Source of the DNA: Rugosimonospora africana
GTDB lineage: Bacteria > Actinomycetota > Actinomycetes > Mycobacteriales > Micromonosporaceae
DNA: 64,000 nt
Assembly: GCF_016862975.1 (NCBI RefSeq)
Contig: NZ_BONZ01000030.1
Location: 124,001-188,000 of the forward strand
Direction of reading: 5' to 3'
How positions within the stretch are numbered: position 1 is the stretch's first letter; each line of letters opens with the position of its first letter. This document shows positions 23,515 to 31,793 of this stretch, piece by piece. The notes beneath the pieces were generated by a model. That model was not told the origin of the DNA and made no database searches. It saw only the letters and a list, made by a program, of their open reading frames with translations. The position numbers were made by a program, and so were the translations under genes.

Positions 23515-25089
23515 TCAGCGAGGTTCGCGCGGAGCGGCCTGGACCGGCAGGGTCTGGTATCCGCGCAGCACGAGCCGGTCACGACGGAGGGCGGTTCGAT
23601 CGGACGCGGCCGACAGGTCCGGGAATCGGTTCAGCAGTTTCGGGAAGGCCACGGCCGCTTCGAGTCGGGCCAGGTTGTTGCCGATGCAGATGTGGGCGCC
23701 GGCGCCGAAGCTGAGTGGCCGGATGTCGGTGCGGGTGGGGTCGAAGCGGTCGGGGTCGTGGTAGCGGGCGGGATCGCGATTGGCGGCGCCGATCAGCAGG
23801 ATCAGGTCGCTGCCCTCGGGTACGGGGACGCTTTCGATGGTGAGGCCGTCGCGGTGGGCCCGGCGGGTGACCGCCTGAACCGGCGAGTCGTAGCGCAGGA
23901 TCTCCTCGATGAACCCGGCGATCGGGACGTGCCCGGCGCGCAGCGCGGCGGTCAGGCCAGGGCGGTCGAGCAGTATCGCCAGGCCGTTGCCGAGCAGGTT
24001 GGTGGTCGTCTCGAAACCGGCGACGAGCAGCAGGATCAGGTTGGCCAGCAGCTCCTCGTCCGACAGCCGACCATCGCCGGCGTCCCTGGCGGCGACGAGG
24101 GCGCTGATCAGGTCGTCGCCCGGCTCTGTCTGGCGGTGACGGATCAGGGGAGCGAAGTATCCGGCCAGTTCGCGTGCCGCCGCCTCGACAGCGGGAGATG
24201 TGTCGCCGGACAGTTCCAGCGCGCCGGTCAGGTCGGCGGCCAGCGGGCGGAAGCGTTGGCGGTCAACGGGAGGGACGCCGAGCAGTTCGCAGATCACGGT
24301 GACCGGGAGCGGGAAGGCGATGCGATCCATGAAATCGGTTGTCCCGCCTCGCGTAGCCTCGGAGAACTGGGCGAGGAGGTCGTCGACCGCCGCTTCGATC
24401 GCCGGTCGTAGCTCCGCGACCCGACGCGGGGTGAACACCTTCGAGATGAGCGAACGCATGCGTCCGTGGTCGGGCGGGTTGGCGCGCAGGATGGACTGGT
24501 TCATCAGGCGCACGGTGTCGCTCCCGGAGCCGGGCGACACCGGGTCGACCGCCAGCCCGAATCCCGGATCCCGCAGGACCTGGTTCACGGCCGCGTACCC
24601 GCAGATGACGAACGAGTCGTTGGAGAGGGCTGACACCGGTCCCACTTCGTGCAGTACGGCGTAGAGCGGGAAGGGATCGTCGCGCCCGGCCGGGGTCATC
24701 AACTGCCCGATGATCGCCTGGATGCCTGCGCCCGGCCGGCCGGGCGCGACGGGTTCCGGCCGCCAGGTGAGGCTCAGCTGGTCGCGCCGACCGATGCGTT
24801 GTACGCGTGCGGCGATGGCGTCCTGCATCAGCCGCAGGTGTCGCTGGTCATCGGCTTCGGCCAGCAGGACGAGTTCCTCGCCGGTGGCACGCAGGGCACA
24901 GCGTCCACGGTCGAATTCGATGACTCCATCGGTGCCGGAGCACTCGGCGCGGCGCGGGATCGCCATCGCTGTGCCCTCGTCTCGCCGGTGGTCGTGCGGC
25001 AGGTCGCTGACGCGAGCTGTGTGGCCGCACAACTGGGTGAGGTAGCGGCCGGCCCGATCGGTACGGATGCGCGCTTCGGCGGAGAACAC
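23515..25089 (-). CDS. Cytochrome P450 with N-terminal DUF2218 domain
   Basis: A 524-residue fusion. Residues 1-112 look like a DUF2218 domain (EARIRTDRAGRYLTQLCGHT, EFDRGRCALRATGEELVLLA, RIGRRDQLSLTWR), normally a free-standing protein of unknown function. Residues from about 120 are a class-I bacterial P450: oxygen-binding helix VAGFETTTNLL, ExxR in EEILRYDSPVQ, and haem loop FGAGAHICIGNNLARLE with Cys near residue 468. GTG start chosen: GGAAGGA lies about 9 nt upstream; a longer in-frame ATG at 25185 would run into the divergent promoter. No dedicated ferredoxin is adjacent. Probably controlled by the divergent TetR gene. Confidence 0.88.
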   Translation of the reverse strand: MFSAEARIRTDRAGRYLTQLCGHTARVSDLPHDHRRDEGTAMAIPRRAECSGTDGVIEFDRGRCALRATGEELVLLAEADDQRHLRLMQDAIAARVQRIGRRDQLSLTWRPEPVAPGRPGAGIQAIIGQLMTPAGRDDPFPLYAVLHEVGPVSALSNDSFVICGYAAVNQVLRDPGFGLAVDPVSPGSGSDTVRLMNQSILRANPPDHGRMRSLISKVFTPRRVAELRPAIEAAVDDLLAQFSEATRGGTTDFMDRIAFPLPVTVICELLGVPPVDRQRFRPLAADLTGALELSGDTSPAVEAAARELAGYFAPLIRHRQTEPGDDLISALVAARDAGDGRLSDEELLANLILLLVAGFETTTNLLGNGLAILLDRPGLTAALRAGHVPIAGFIEEILRYDSPVQAVTRRAHRDGLTIESVPVPEGSDLILLIGAANRDPARYHDPDRFDPTRTDIRPLSFGAGAHICIGNNLARLEAAVAFPKLLNRFPDLSAASDRTALRRDRLVLRGYQTLPVQAAPREPR

Positions 25090-25167
25090 GGCTTGGTTCC
25101 TTCCCAGAGCCTCGTACGGGCGGTGAGCCGGGCGGTGACGCCGCCGGCGTGTCGCCAGTTTTTCAAT

Positions 25168-25194
25168 ACATGTTGTCGCTGTCAAGGCACATGT
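25168..25194. promoter_or_regulatory. Probable TetR operator between P450 and tetR genes
   Basis: Two palindromic ACATGT hexamers (25168-25173, 25189-25194) are 21 bp apart, two helical turns. On the minus strand TTGACA (complement of 25178-25183) is a good -35 for the P450 gene. Position between divergent genes suggests the TetR binding site. Confidence 0.5.
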
Positions 25195-25226
25195 CTAAGT
25201 CAACGTCACTGAGTACGATGGGCGAC

Positions 25227-25823
25227 ATGCCGAGGATCTGGAACGAGACGATCGAGGCGCACCGCGACGCGGTCCGGGAGGCCACCATCAACGCCACCGC
25301 CGCCCTGGTCGCCAAGCACGGCCTGACCGGCGTGACCATGTCGCAGATCGCCAAGGACACCGGCATCGGGCGCGCGACGCTCTACAAATACTTCCCCGAT
25401 GTCGAGTCGATCCTGACCGCCTGGCACGACCGTCAGATCGACCGTCACCTGCAGGAACTGCACCGGGTGCGCGACCGGAGCGCCGTCGGGCTCCCGCGCC
25501 TGGAGGCCGTCCTGACCGCCTACGCCCAGGCGCTCTTCGAGTGGCGCACGCACGACAGCGACGTCTCCGACACACTCCACCGCGGCGAGCACGTCGCCGC
25601 TGCCCACCAACGCCTGCGGGAGTTCATTCGGGAACTGATCACCGACATCGCGGCGACCGGGGCCATCCGCCAGGACGTCCCCGCTGACGAGCTCACGGTC
25701 TACTGCCTGTACGCCCTGACGGCCGCGACCAGCCTGCACGACCCGGCGGCGGTCCATCGGCTCGTCCAGACCACTCTCAGCGGGATCCGGCTCACCGGGA
25801 CCCGGGCGACCGACCCCCAGTAG
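25227..25823 (+). CDS. TetR-family transcriptional regulator
   Basis: A 198-residue regulator with the HTH ATAALVAKHGLTGVTMSQIA followed by KDTGIGRATLYKYFPDVESI, and a variable ligand-binding C-terminal domain (HRGEHVAAAHQRLREFIREL). The ATG at 25227 is supported by TACGAT (25214-25219) 7 nt upstream, a leaderless arrangement; an in-frame ATG nine bases earlier overlaps that box. Divergent from the P450 gene, which it probably represses. Confidence 0.9.
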   Translation: MPRIWNETIEAHRDAVREATINATAALVAKHGLTGVTMSQIAKDTGIGRATLYKYFPDVESILTAWHDRQIDRHLQELHRVRDRSAVGLPRLEAVLTAYAQALFEWRTHDSDVSDTLHRGEHVAAAHQRLREFIRELITDIAATGAIRQDVPADELTVYCLYALTAATSLHDPAAVHRLVQTTLSGIRLTGTRATDPQ

Positions 25824-25890
25824 CGCGAACCTGGACAGCCGACCTCTGGATCCACGGCCGGGTCAGGCGTCACCGCCGGGGAAAGTCCAA

Positions 25891-26214
25891 TCAGGACAGA
25901 CAGAGGCAGAACTCGTTGCCTTCCGGGTCCCGCCAGACCTGCCAGAGGTCCTCTCGCAACTCGTCGACCGGGGCCGCGCCGAGTTCGCGGGCGCGTTCGA
26001 CCGCCGCGGCGAAGTCGTCGGCAACCAGATCGAGGTGGATCCGGTTCTTCACCGTCTTCTGCTCCGGAACCAACTGGAGGGCGAGGTGAGGGCCGAGACT
26101 GATCCAGTCGCTCTCCCGGCGGCTGACTTCCAGTCCGAGCAGTCCGCTCCAGAACGTGGCCAGCAGGTCGAGATCGTTGGCGTCGATGACGACGCCGTTC
26201 ATCCGGATGCCCAT
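25891..26214 (-). CDS. VOC/glyoxalase-like domain protein
   Basis: A 107-residue single-domain protein of the vicinal-oxygen-chelate superfamily: MNGVVIDANDLDLLATFWSG, IHLDLVADDFAAAVERAREL, and WRDPEGNEFCLCLS. Actinomycetes carry many such stand-alone domains; some are metalloenzymes, others bind drugs. The metal-site His/Glu set is partly present (HLDLV, GNEFCL). GGGGAACAGC precedes the ATG. Convergent with tetR. Substrate unknown. Confidence 0.85.
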   Translation of the reverse strand: MGIRMNGVVIDANDLDLLATFWSGLLGLEVSRRESDWISLGPHLALQLVPEQKTVKNRIHLDLVADDFAAAVERARELGAAPVDELREDLWQVWRDPEGNEFCLCLS

Positions 26215-26330
26215 GCTGTTCCCCTCCGCCTTGGCTGGGCGGTCATGCCGCCGCCGGTACTGATCCGCTGCCGCTTACCGATCCGCCGCCGGCCGCGGCG
26301 ACCCGTGCGGGTCGCCGCGGCCGTTCCGTA

Positions 26331-27101
26331 TTACGGCAGTTCGGAAGGACGGTAGCTGGTCGTCCCGGCGGAGGTGTGCACGAGCACCGTGAGGTGGTCG
26401 ACCTCGCCGCCTTCCGGCCCCGGCCACCAGGCCGCCCACCAGCCGGCCTTCACACTCGTCTGGAAGACCCTGCCGTCGTCCAGCCGCACATCCACCCCGG
26501 TGACTCCCGGGCCCACGAGGCCGACGATGTTCGACCACATACTGTCGCCGCTGCCGGTGGAGCTCATCGTCTCCAGGCTGACCGTACCGGCGGGTGGGGC
26601 CGGCAGGGGTCGGTCACCGGTCAACCCCATCGAGGCGAACTGGTCGTCTCCCACGCTCAGGCATTCGAGGGTGTTGCCACCGCTCTTGCGCATGATGAGC
26701 AGTGTCGCGTCGCCGCGCTTCTCGGCGAGGAGCACATCCGCCGGACGAACCGCCGATGCGCTGCCCCCGACGTCATTGCGGGCGCACGCCTGCGCCTGCG
26801 GTAGCACCTGCTCGCCGGTGAGGGAGCTGGGCGCGGCCGTCCAGGACGCGACCGCCTTGTCCGCCGCCCCCGGCAGCAGCGCGGGTACGACCGCCGCCGC
26901 GACGACGCCCGCCGCCACCGCGGCGGCGCCCACCCCCAGCCAGCGGCCCACGGGCCGGTGGGCGGGCCGGCTGCTGACCTCGCCGGCCATCACCCGCTCG
27001 ACGAACGCCCGCGAGCGCGCCCACTCCATGTCGGTGGGCACACGCTCCCGCGCCGGGTCGAGAACAGCCAGTTGCTCCAGTTCCTTCATGCTTGCGTCCA
27101 T
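26331..27101 (-). CDS. Membrane protein, probable anti-sigma or effector of the adjacent ECF sigma
   Basis: A 256-residue single-pass protein: cytoplasmic N-terminus (MKELEQLAVLDPARERVPTD), helix (GVGAAAVAAGVVAAAVVPAL) and an external domain with VAGFGG-like turns and a Cys pair (QACARND, TLECLSV). Its start overlaps the sigma gene by 16 bp, so they are co-translated. The family resembles CU044_5270-type sigma partners, though no zinc-binding HxxxCxxC anti-sigma motif is visible. Role inferred from position. Confidence 0.72.
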   Translation of the reverse strand: MDASMKELEQLAVLDPARERVPTDMEWARSRAFVERVMAGEVSSRPAHRPVGRWLGVGAAAVAAGVVAAAVVPALLPGAADKAVASWTAAPSSLTGEQVLPQAQACARNDVGGSASAVRPADVLLAEKRGDATLLIMRKSGGNTLECLSVGDDQFASMGLTGDRPLPAPPAGTVSLETMSSTGSGDSMWSNIVGLVGPGVTGVDVRLDDGRVFQTSVKAGWWAAWWPGPEGGEVDHLTVLVHTSAGTTSYRPSELP

Positions 27102-27655
27102 GACTGCTGCTCCTTGAGAGTCTGAGGGCGGAAAGACGAGCGGGTGGCCGGGTCGGCCGGTTCCAGGGCCGACCGCAGGCGTTGCCGTGCCCGGCCGAGT
27201 CGCATCGCGAAGGTCGACCTCCGGCAGCCCAGCACCGCGGCCGCCTGCTCGGCGGTGAGACCGTCGAACGCGATCAGCGCGAGAACTTCACGGTCCGCCG
27301 GTCTCAGGCCGGCCCAGGCGCGCTCCAGGTCGACGCGTGCCGCCGTACTCGCCGAGTCGTCCGACAACTCGCGGGCCTCCGACGACCCCAGCCGTACGTC
27401 CAACGCTCGGCGTCGTAACCAGCCGCGGGCCTGATTCGCCATGGTCTTCCGGGCCACCGCGAACAGCCACGGCCGAGTGTCCTCGGGCAGTTCCTCGAAG
27501 CGCCGCCAGGCCGTCAGGAAGACCATCGACACGATGTCCTCGGCCTCACTGGCCGGTACCCTCCGCTCGACGAAGCGCAACAGCCCGGCATAGTTGTCGC
27601 GGTGCAGAGCACGGAAGTGCTCCTCCCGGGAGCCGTCGACGCTAGCGTCGCTCAT
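27086..27655 (-). CDS. ECF-type RNA polymerase sigma factor
   Basis: A 189-residue sigma factor. Region 2: HRDNYAGLLRFVERRVPASE, AEDIVSMVFLTAWRRFEELP, WLFAVARKTMANQARGW. Region 4: LRPADREVLALIAFDGLTAE followed by QAAAVLGCRRSTFAMRLGRA. Both domains are complete. It is the first gene of a two-gene unit with the membrane partner downstream and probably autoregulated. Confidence 0.9.
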   Translation of the reverse strand: MSDASVDGSREEHFRALHRDNYAGLLRFVERRVPASEAEDIVSMVFLTAWRRFEELPEDTRPWLFAVARKTMANQARGWLRRRALDVRLGSSEARELSDDSASTAARVDLERAWAGLRPADREVLALIAFDGLTAEQAAAVLGCRRSTFAMRLGRARQRLRSALEPADPATRSSFRPQTLKEQQSWTQA

Positions 27656-27758
27656 GTGTGTGTTCCTTCGTCGTCCATGCCCCCTACCTGTCCGGCACGG
27701 CCGCCCCTGTCACACCCCAATCCACTACCCGTCGTTCCATTCGTCCGGGCCGCGCGCG

Positions 27759-28058
27759 TCACGCGCCTTCCGGTTCGGTGGCGGTGCCTTCCTCGGCGCT
27801 GACCACTTCGTCGATCAGCTCGAAGAACGCCTGGATGCCGGGCCGGTTGCCGCCCCGGCGCCGGGACTCGGCGAAGTCTTCGGGCGAGCGCCAGTCGACG
27901 ATGTCCAGCCATTCGTCGTCGTTCAGCCGGATCAGTCGCGCGCCGAGGAAGCCGGTGCGGTCGGCCTGGAAGTCGCGCAGCATCGCCGGCCGCGCGGCCA
28001 GCAGGGCGTCCGCGCGTGCCGCGGACACGCGGAAACGGGTGATTTCAACGGTGGTCAT
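27759..28058 (-). CDS. Antibiotic-biosynthesis-monooxygenase (ABM) domain protein
   Basis: A 99-residue ferredoxin-like dimeric alpha/beta protein. MTTVEITRFRVSAARADALL and GFLGARLIRLNDDEWLDIVD (with WRSPEDF following) match the ABM fold, used by quinone-forming monooxygenases and haem-degrading enzymes. No cofactor motif is expected in this family. GAGGAG lies 3-8 nt before the ATG, favouring the start at 28058 over longer frames. Divergent from the SDR gene and probably sharing its regulation. Confidence 0.8.
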   Translation of the reverse strand: MTTVEITRFRVSAARADALLAARPAMLRDFQADRTGFLGARLIRLNDDEWLDIVDWRSPEDFAESRRRGGNRPGIQAFFELIDEVVSAEEGTATEPEGA

Positions 28059-28151
28059 TGCTCCTCTATCCCCTCGGGTATCGAACGATATAGCCACCTG
28101 TACCAGTTGAAAGCATCGCAGTTCCGCCCTGGAGCTGCGTTGCCCAGCCAT

Positions 28152-28176
28152 CATCAATGCTGATGTTGATCATCAA
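28152..28176. promoter_or_regulatory. Adjacent palindromes between ABM and SDR genes
   Basis: CATCA-ATGC-TGATG (28152-28165) abuts TTGAT-C-ATCAA (28166-28176), both perfect inverted repeats in an AT-rich island of an otherwise GC-rich region. A likely operator for the divergent pair; the regulator could be the LysR or TetR protein encoded nearby. Confidence 0.5.
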
Positions 28177-28255
28177 GATGATTCGTTGGATTTGATGCTG
28201 CGACGGGGTCAAGCTTTCATCCAGTGAACGGACGGAGCCAAAGAAGGAGAACATC

Positions 28256-28990
28256 ATGGCTACCTCGCAGCGTGTGGCGATCGTCACCGGCGGCTCTCGC
28301 GGAATGGGTCGCGCCTTCTCCATCCGGCTCGCGGCGGACGGATACGCGATCGTCGTGAACTACGCCGGAAACACCGCCGAGGCGAACGCCACGGTCGACA
28401 TGATCACCAGTGCCGGCGGCACGGCGATCGCCGTACAGGGCGACGTCTCGAACGAGGACGCGGTCGCGGCGCTGTTCGACACCACCGAGCGGGAGTTCGG
28501 TGGGGTGGACGTGGTCGTGCACGCGGCCGGCATCATGCCCACCAGTCCGCTGGCCGAATTCGACCTGGAGATGCTGGACCGGGTCCTGCGGATCAACCTT
28601 CGCGGCACCTTCATCGTCGACCAGCAGGCCGTTCGCCGGGTTCGTCCCGGCGGTGCCATCATCAACATCTCCAGCTCGATCGCGAAATTCGCCCGGCCCG
28701 GCTACTCGGCCTACGCCGCCACCAAGGGCGGCATGGAGGCGATCACGCTGATCCTGGCCCGCGAACTGCGGGGCCGCGACGTCACCGTGAACGTCGTCGC
28801 GCCGGGACCCGTCGCCACCGAACTGTTCTTCCAGGGCAAGAGCGAGGAAGTCGTCGCCCGGATCACCGCGGAGCCGCCGATGGAGCGCCTCGGTACGCCG
28901 ACCGACGTCGCCGAAATCATCAGCTTCCTGGCCGGTCCGGCCCGATGGATCAACGGTCAGGTGCTGTACGCCAACGGCGGAGCCATCTGA
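28256..28990 (+). CDS. SDR-family oxidoreductase (3-oxoacyl-ACP-reductase-like)
   Basis: A 244-residue classical short-chain dehydrogenase: TGGSRGMGRAF (dinucleotide-binding), VHAAGIM (the NAG-position motif), catalytic Ser in INISSSIAKF and YSAYAATKGG (YxxxK). NADP(H) use is likely from the SRG turn. C-terminal FLAGPARWINGQVLYANGG is typical. GAAGGAG precedes the ATG. With the next SDR it forms a tandem pair; substrate unknown. Confidence 0.92.
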   Translation: MATSQRVAIVTGGSRGMGRAFSIRLAADGYAIVVNYAGNTAEANATVDMITSAGGTAIAVQGDVSNEDAVAALFDTTEREFGGVDVVVHAAGIMPTSPLAEFDLEMLDRVLRINLRGTFIVDQQAVRRVRPGGAIINISSSIAKFARPGYSAYAATKGGMEAITLILARELRGRDVTVNVVAPGPVATELFFQGKSEEVVARITAEPPMERLGTPTDVAEIISFLAGPARWINGQVLYANGGAI

Positions 28991-29057
28991 TCCCCACCGC
29001 CCGTCCCCGCCCCCCGGGCCAGCCCCGCATGCCCTCACCCCTCACAGGAGCACCGCA

Positions 29058-29954
29058 ATGAGCAAGATCATCGTGATCAGTGGAGCGTCCAGCGGCTTCG
29101 GCGCCCTGACGGCCCGCGCGTTGGCCGGCGCCGGGCACACCGTGTACGCCGGCCTGCGGGACTCGGCGGGCCGCAACGCCGCGCAGGCGACCGCCGCACG
29201 GCAGTACGCCACCGAGCACAACGTCGACCTGCGCACCGTCGACCTCGACGTGTCCTCCCAGGAGTCGGTCGACGCCGCCGTCGCGACGATCCTCGCCGAG
29301 CAGGGCCGCCTCGACGTGGTGGTGCACAACGCCGGGCACATGGTCACCGGCCCGACCGAGGCGTTCACCCCGGAGCAGATCGCCGCGCTGTACGACACCA
29401 ATGTGCTCGGCACCCAGCGGCTCAACCGGGCGGCCCTGCCCCACCTGCGTGAGCGCAGGGAGGGCCTGCTGGTCTGGGTGGGCAGCTCCAGCACCCGCGG
29501 TGGAACGCCGCCGTACCTCGGGCCGTACTTCGCGGCTAAGGCGGCGATGGACGCACTGGCGGTCAGCTACGCCGGGGAGCTGGCCCGGTTCGGCATCGAA
29601 ACAGCCATCATCGTGCCCGGTGCCTTCACCCATGGCACCAACCACTTCGCCAACAGCGGCCACCCGGCCGACCTGGACGTCGTGGCCGAGTACGACAAGC
29701 TCTACCCCAACCTGACCGAGCAGGTCGCGCAGCGCCTGGCCGCGTTGGAACCGGCCGACGCGGACGTGGCGCGGGTCGCCGAGGCCATCGCCGAGGTGGT
29801 GGACACGCCGGCGGGGCAGCGCCCGTTCCGTACCCACATCGACCCCTCCGACGACGGGTCCAGCGTGGTGAGCGCGGTCGCGGACCGCATCCGGGCCGAG
29901 TTCCTGACCCGGATCGGGCTGCAGGATCTCCTCAAGCCCCATGCCCAGGGTTGA
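29058..29954 (+). CDS. SDR-family oxidoreductase
   Basis: A 298-residue short-chain dehydrogenase of the extended-classical kind: SGASSGFGALTARALAGAGH, DLDVSSQESVDAAV, VVHNAGH, WVGSSSTRGGTPPYLGPYFA with the YxxxK given as YFAAK, and PGAFTHGT. C-terminal tail is longer than usual. AGGAG precedes the ATG. It follows the first SDR by 67 bp and ends before a strong hairpin. Reaction unknown; resembles enzymes annotated as SDRs acting on carbonyl metabolites. Confidence 0.9.
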   Translation: MSKIIVISGASSGFGALTARALAGAGHTVYAGLRDSAGRNAAQATAARQYATEHNVDLRTVDLDVSSQESVDAAVATILAEQGRLDVVVHNAGHMVTGPTEAFTPEQIAALYDTNVLGTQRLNRAALPHLRERREGLLVWVGSSSTRGGTPPYLGPYFAAKAAMDALAVSYAGELARFGIETAIIVPGAFTHGTNHFANSGHPADLDVVAEYDKLYPNLTEQVAQRLAALEPADADVARVAEAIAEVVDTPAGQRPFRTHIDPSDDGSSVVSAVADRIRAEFLTRIGLQDLLKPHAQG

Positions 29955-29971
29955 GAAGGCGCCGACCCTCG

Positions 29972-30018
29972 GGGCCGCCGGGGCGTCACTCCCACAGGAG
30001 GGTGACGCCCGGCGGCCC
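29972..30018 (+). terminator. Strong hairpin terminator after the SDR pair
   Basis: A GC-rich stem of about 20 bp with one bulged G and a short ACA-centred loop: left arm contains GGCCGCCGGGGCGTCAC, right arm GTGACGCCCGGCGGCC. No U-tract. It separates the SDR pair from the LysR gene. Confidence 0.75.
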
Positions 30019-30069
30019 GGGCGCCGAGTCCGGGGCCCACGCTCTTCTCAATATGTGATCCTTGGCGGC

Positions 30070-30966
30070 GTGGAACTCAGGCACCTGGAGTATTTCGTCG
30101 CCGTCGCGGCCGAGCGCAGTTTCACCCGCGCGGCGACCCGGCTGCACGTGGTCCAGTCGGCCGTGTCGGCGGCGATCTCCGCGCTGGAACGTGAGCTGGG
30201 GGCGGCGCTGTTCGAGCGCAGCGCCCAGCGCGTCGCGCTGACGGATGCCGGAGAGGCGCTCCTGCCCCAGGCCCGGGCGACGCTCGACGCCGCGCAGGCG
30301 GCCAGGGACGCGGTCCACGAGGTGGGCAAGGAACTGCGCGGCACGCTCGTGGTCGGCTGCCTCACCGGTGTCGGCGGGATCGACTTCGCGGGCCTGCTGG
30401 GCGAGTTCCGCGCCGCGCATCCGCGGGTCAACCTCCGGCTGCGGGCCGCCACCTGGGCGGGATCGGCGGGGCTGGCCCGATCGCTGGTCGACGGTGAAAT
30501 CGACATAGCGTTCCTCGGCGTGAGCGGTCGCCCCTTCCCGCACCTGCGGACCCGCGAGCTGGTTCGCATCCCGCAGGTGCTGGTCGTACCCGCGGACCAT
30601 CCGTTGGCACAGCGGGACTCCGTGACGCTGGCTGAGGTGGCCGACGAACAGTTCATCGACTATCCGCTCGGCTACGCGAACCGCACGGCCAACGACCGGG
30701 CGTTCGGCGCCGCCGGGCTGGAACGCTACATCGCCATGGAGGTCGCCGACGTGGCCGTGGCGGCGAACTTCGCCAGTGCCGGACTCGGCGTGACGATCCT
30801 GCCGACCCGGGCAGTGCCCGACAGCCCACGGTGCAAGGCGCTGCGGGTCACCGATCAGTCGCTGGAGTGGGCACTGCACGCGGCGACGGCGGAACAGCGC
30901 CGGATCAGCGCCGCGATAAGCGAGTTGCTCGGAATGGTGGACGCCCACCTGGAAGAGTCGCCGTAG
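30070..30966 (+). CDS. LysR-family transcriptional regulator
   Basis: A 298-residue LTTR. HTH: VELRHLEYFVAVAAERSFTR, AATRLHVVQSAVSAAISALE, RELGAALFERSAQRVALTDA. The effector domain (LVVGCLTGVGGIDFAGLLGE to GLGVTILPTRAV) follows. GTG start matches the family N-terminus VELRHLEYF. It lies downstream of the two SDR genes on the same strand; LTTRs often control neighbours, so the SDR/ABM promoter is a candidate target. Confidence 0.92.
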   Translation: MELRHLEYFVAVAAERSFTRAATRLHVVQSAVSAAISALERELGAALFERSAQRVALTDAGEALLPQARATLDAAQAARDAVHEVGKELRGTLVVGCLTGVGGIDFAGLLGEFRAAHPRVNLRLRAATWAGSAGLARSLVDGEIDIAFLGVSGRPFPHLRTRELVRIPQVLVVPADHPLAQRDSVTLAEVADEQFIDYPLGYANRTANDRAFGAAGLERYIAMEVADVAVAANFASAGLGVTILPTRAVPDSPRCKALRVTDQSLEWALHAATAEQRRISAAISELLGMVDAHLEESP

Positions 30967-31089
30967 GCGACAGAAGAAAGTCCGATCAGGAAATGGCATG
31001 AGCACTGGCAATTCACCGAACACGGTTGGGCTCACGAACGCCCGCAACCCTGACCGGAAGTGGGAACGGCCTGCCGAGCGGACGATCGG

Positions 31090-31722
31090 TCAGGAGCCAG
31101 CCCTGGCTTTGACCGCGGCGCCCTCGATGACCACCTCGAGACAGTCGCGGAACAGGTCGTCCACGGTGCGGCCGGGTTGGAAGTATTCGGTGATCGCTCC
31201 CACCACGGTCGGGTGCTGCTGGGCGAAGCTGGCCAGGTCGAAGTTCTTCAGCGCGTCCGCGTCCGGCCGGGGGGCCTGTTCTTCGAGGACGTGGCCGACC
31301 GTGAAGCGCTCGACGGTCAGGACGATCACGCGGGCCTGTCGCATCGGGATGCCGCGCGCCACCAGGGTACTCATCGCCAGTTCGGAGATCGCTGCCATGG
31401 TGCGGGAGAGTTGGGAGGCTGAGATGACCCGCGCGCCGTCCGGATGGGCGAGCAGCGCCCGTCGCAGCCGCTCGGCGAGGCCGCTCAACCAGTCCTGCCA
31501 GTGTTGATCCGGCTCGGGCGGTGACATGTCGCCGAACTGCTGGTCGAGGATCGCGTCGGCAATCGCGGTGACCAGGGCCGCCTTGTTGGGCACATGCCAG
31601 TAGAGGGTCGGCGATCGCACGCCGAGCCGCGCGGCGAGTTTGCGCGTCGTCACGCCATCGAGACCCTCGGCGTCCAGCAAGGCGACGGCCTCGGCGACGA
31701 TCCGCTGTCGGTCTAGTGCCAA
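31090..31722 (-). CDS. TetR repressor, true TetR class (TetR_C domain)
   Basis: A 210-residue repressor close in its DNA-binding part to Tn10 TetR: VTTRKLAARLGVRSPTLYWH then VPNKAALV, versus the Tn10 pattern TTRKLAxKLGVxxPTLYWHV. The C-terminal ligand pocket domain (ERLRRALLAHPDGARVISAS, RQARVIVLTVERFTVGHVLE) fits TetR_C. TTG start chosen: GGGAGG lies 7 nt upstream. Two tetO-like operators lie directly upstream between it and the divergent small gene. The inducer may be a tetracycline-like polyketide (inference). Confidence 0.9.
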   Translation of the reverse strand: MALDRQRIVAEAVALLDAEGLDGVTTRKLAARLGVRSPTLYWHVPNKAALVTAIADAILDQQFGDMSPPEPDQHWQDWLSGLAERLRRALLAHPDGARVISASQLSRTMAAISELAMSTLVARGIPMRQARVIVLTVERFTVGHVLEEQAPRPDADALKNFDLASFAQQHPTVVGAITEYFQPGRTVDDLFRDCLEVVIEGAAVKARAGS

Positions 31723-31740
31723 TTCGGTACCTCCCGTCGA

Positions 31741-31783
31741 CACTCTATCAGTGGTAGAGTGCCTCTCTATCACTGATAGAGAG
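31741..31783. promoter_or_regulatory. Tandem tetO-like operators
   Basis: Operator 1 (31741-31761): arms CACTCTATCA / TGGTAGAGTG around G, 9 of 10 matching. Operator 2 (31763-31783): arms CTCTCTATCA / TGATAGAGAG around C, perfect. Centres are 22 bp apart. They resemble the classical Tn10 tetO1 (ACTCTATCATTGATAGAGT) and tetO2 (TCCCTATCAGTGATAGAGA), each with about two changes in the core 19 bp. They sit between divergent tetR and an 81-codon gene, as in tet elements. Confidence 0.9.
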
Positions 31784-31793
31784 GGAGACGAAG

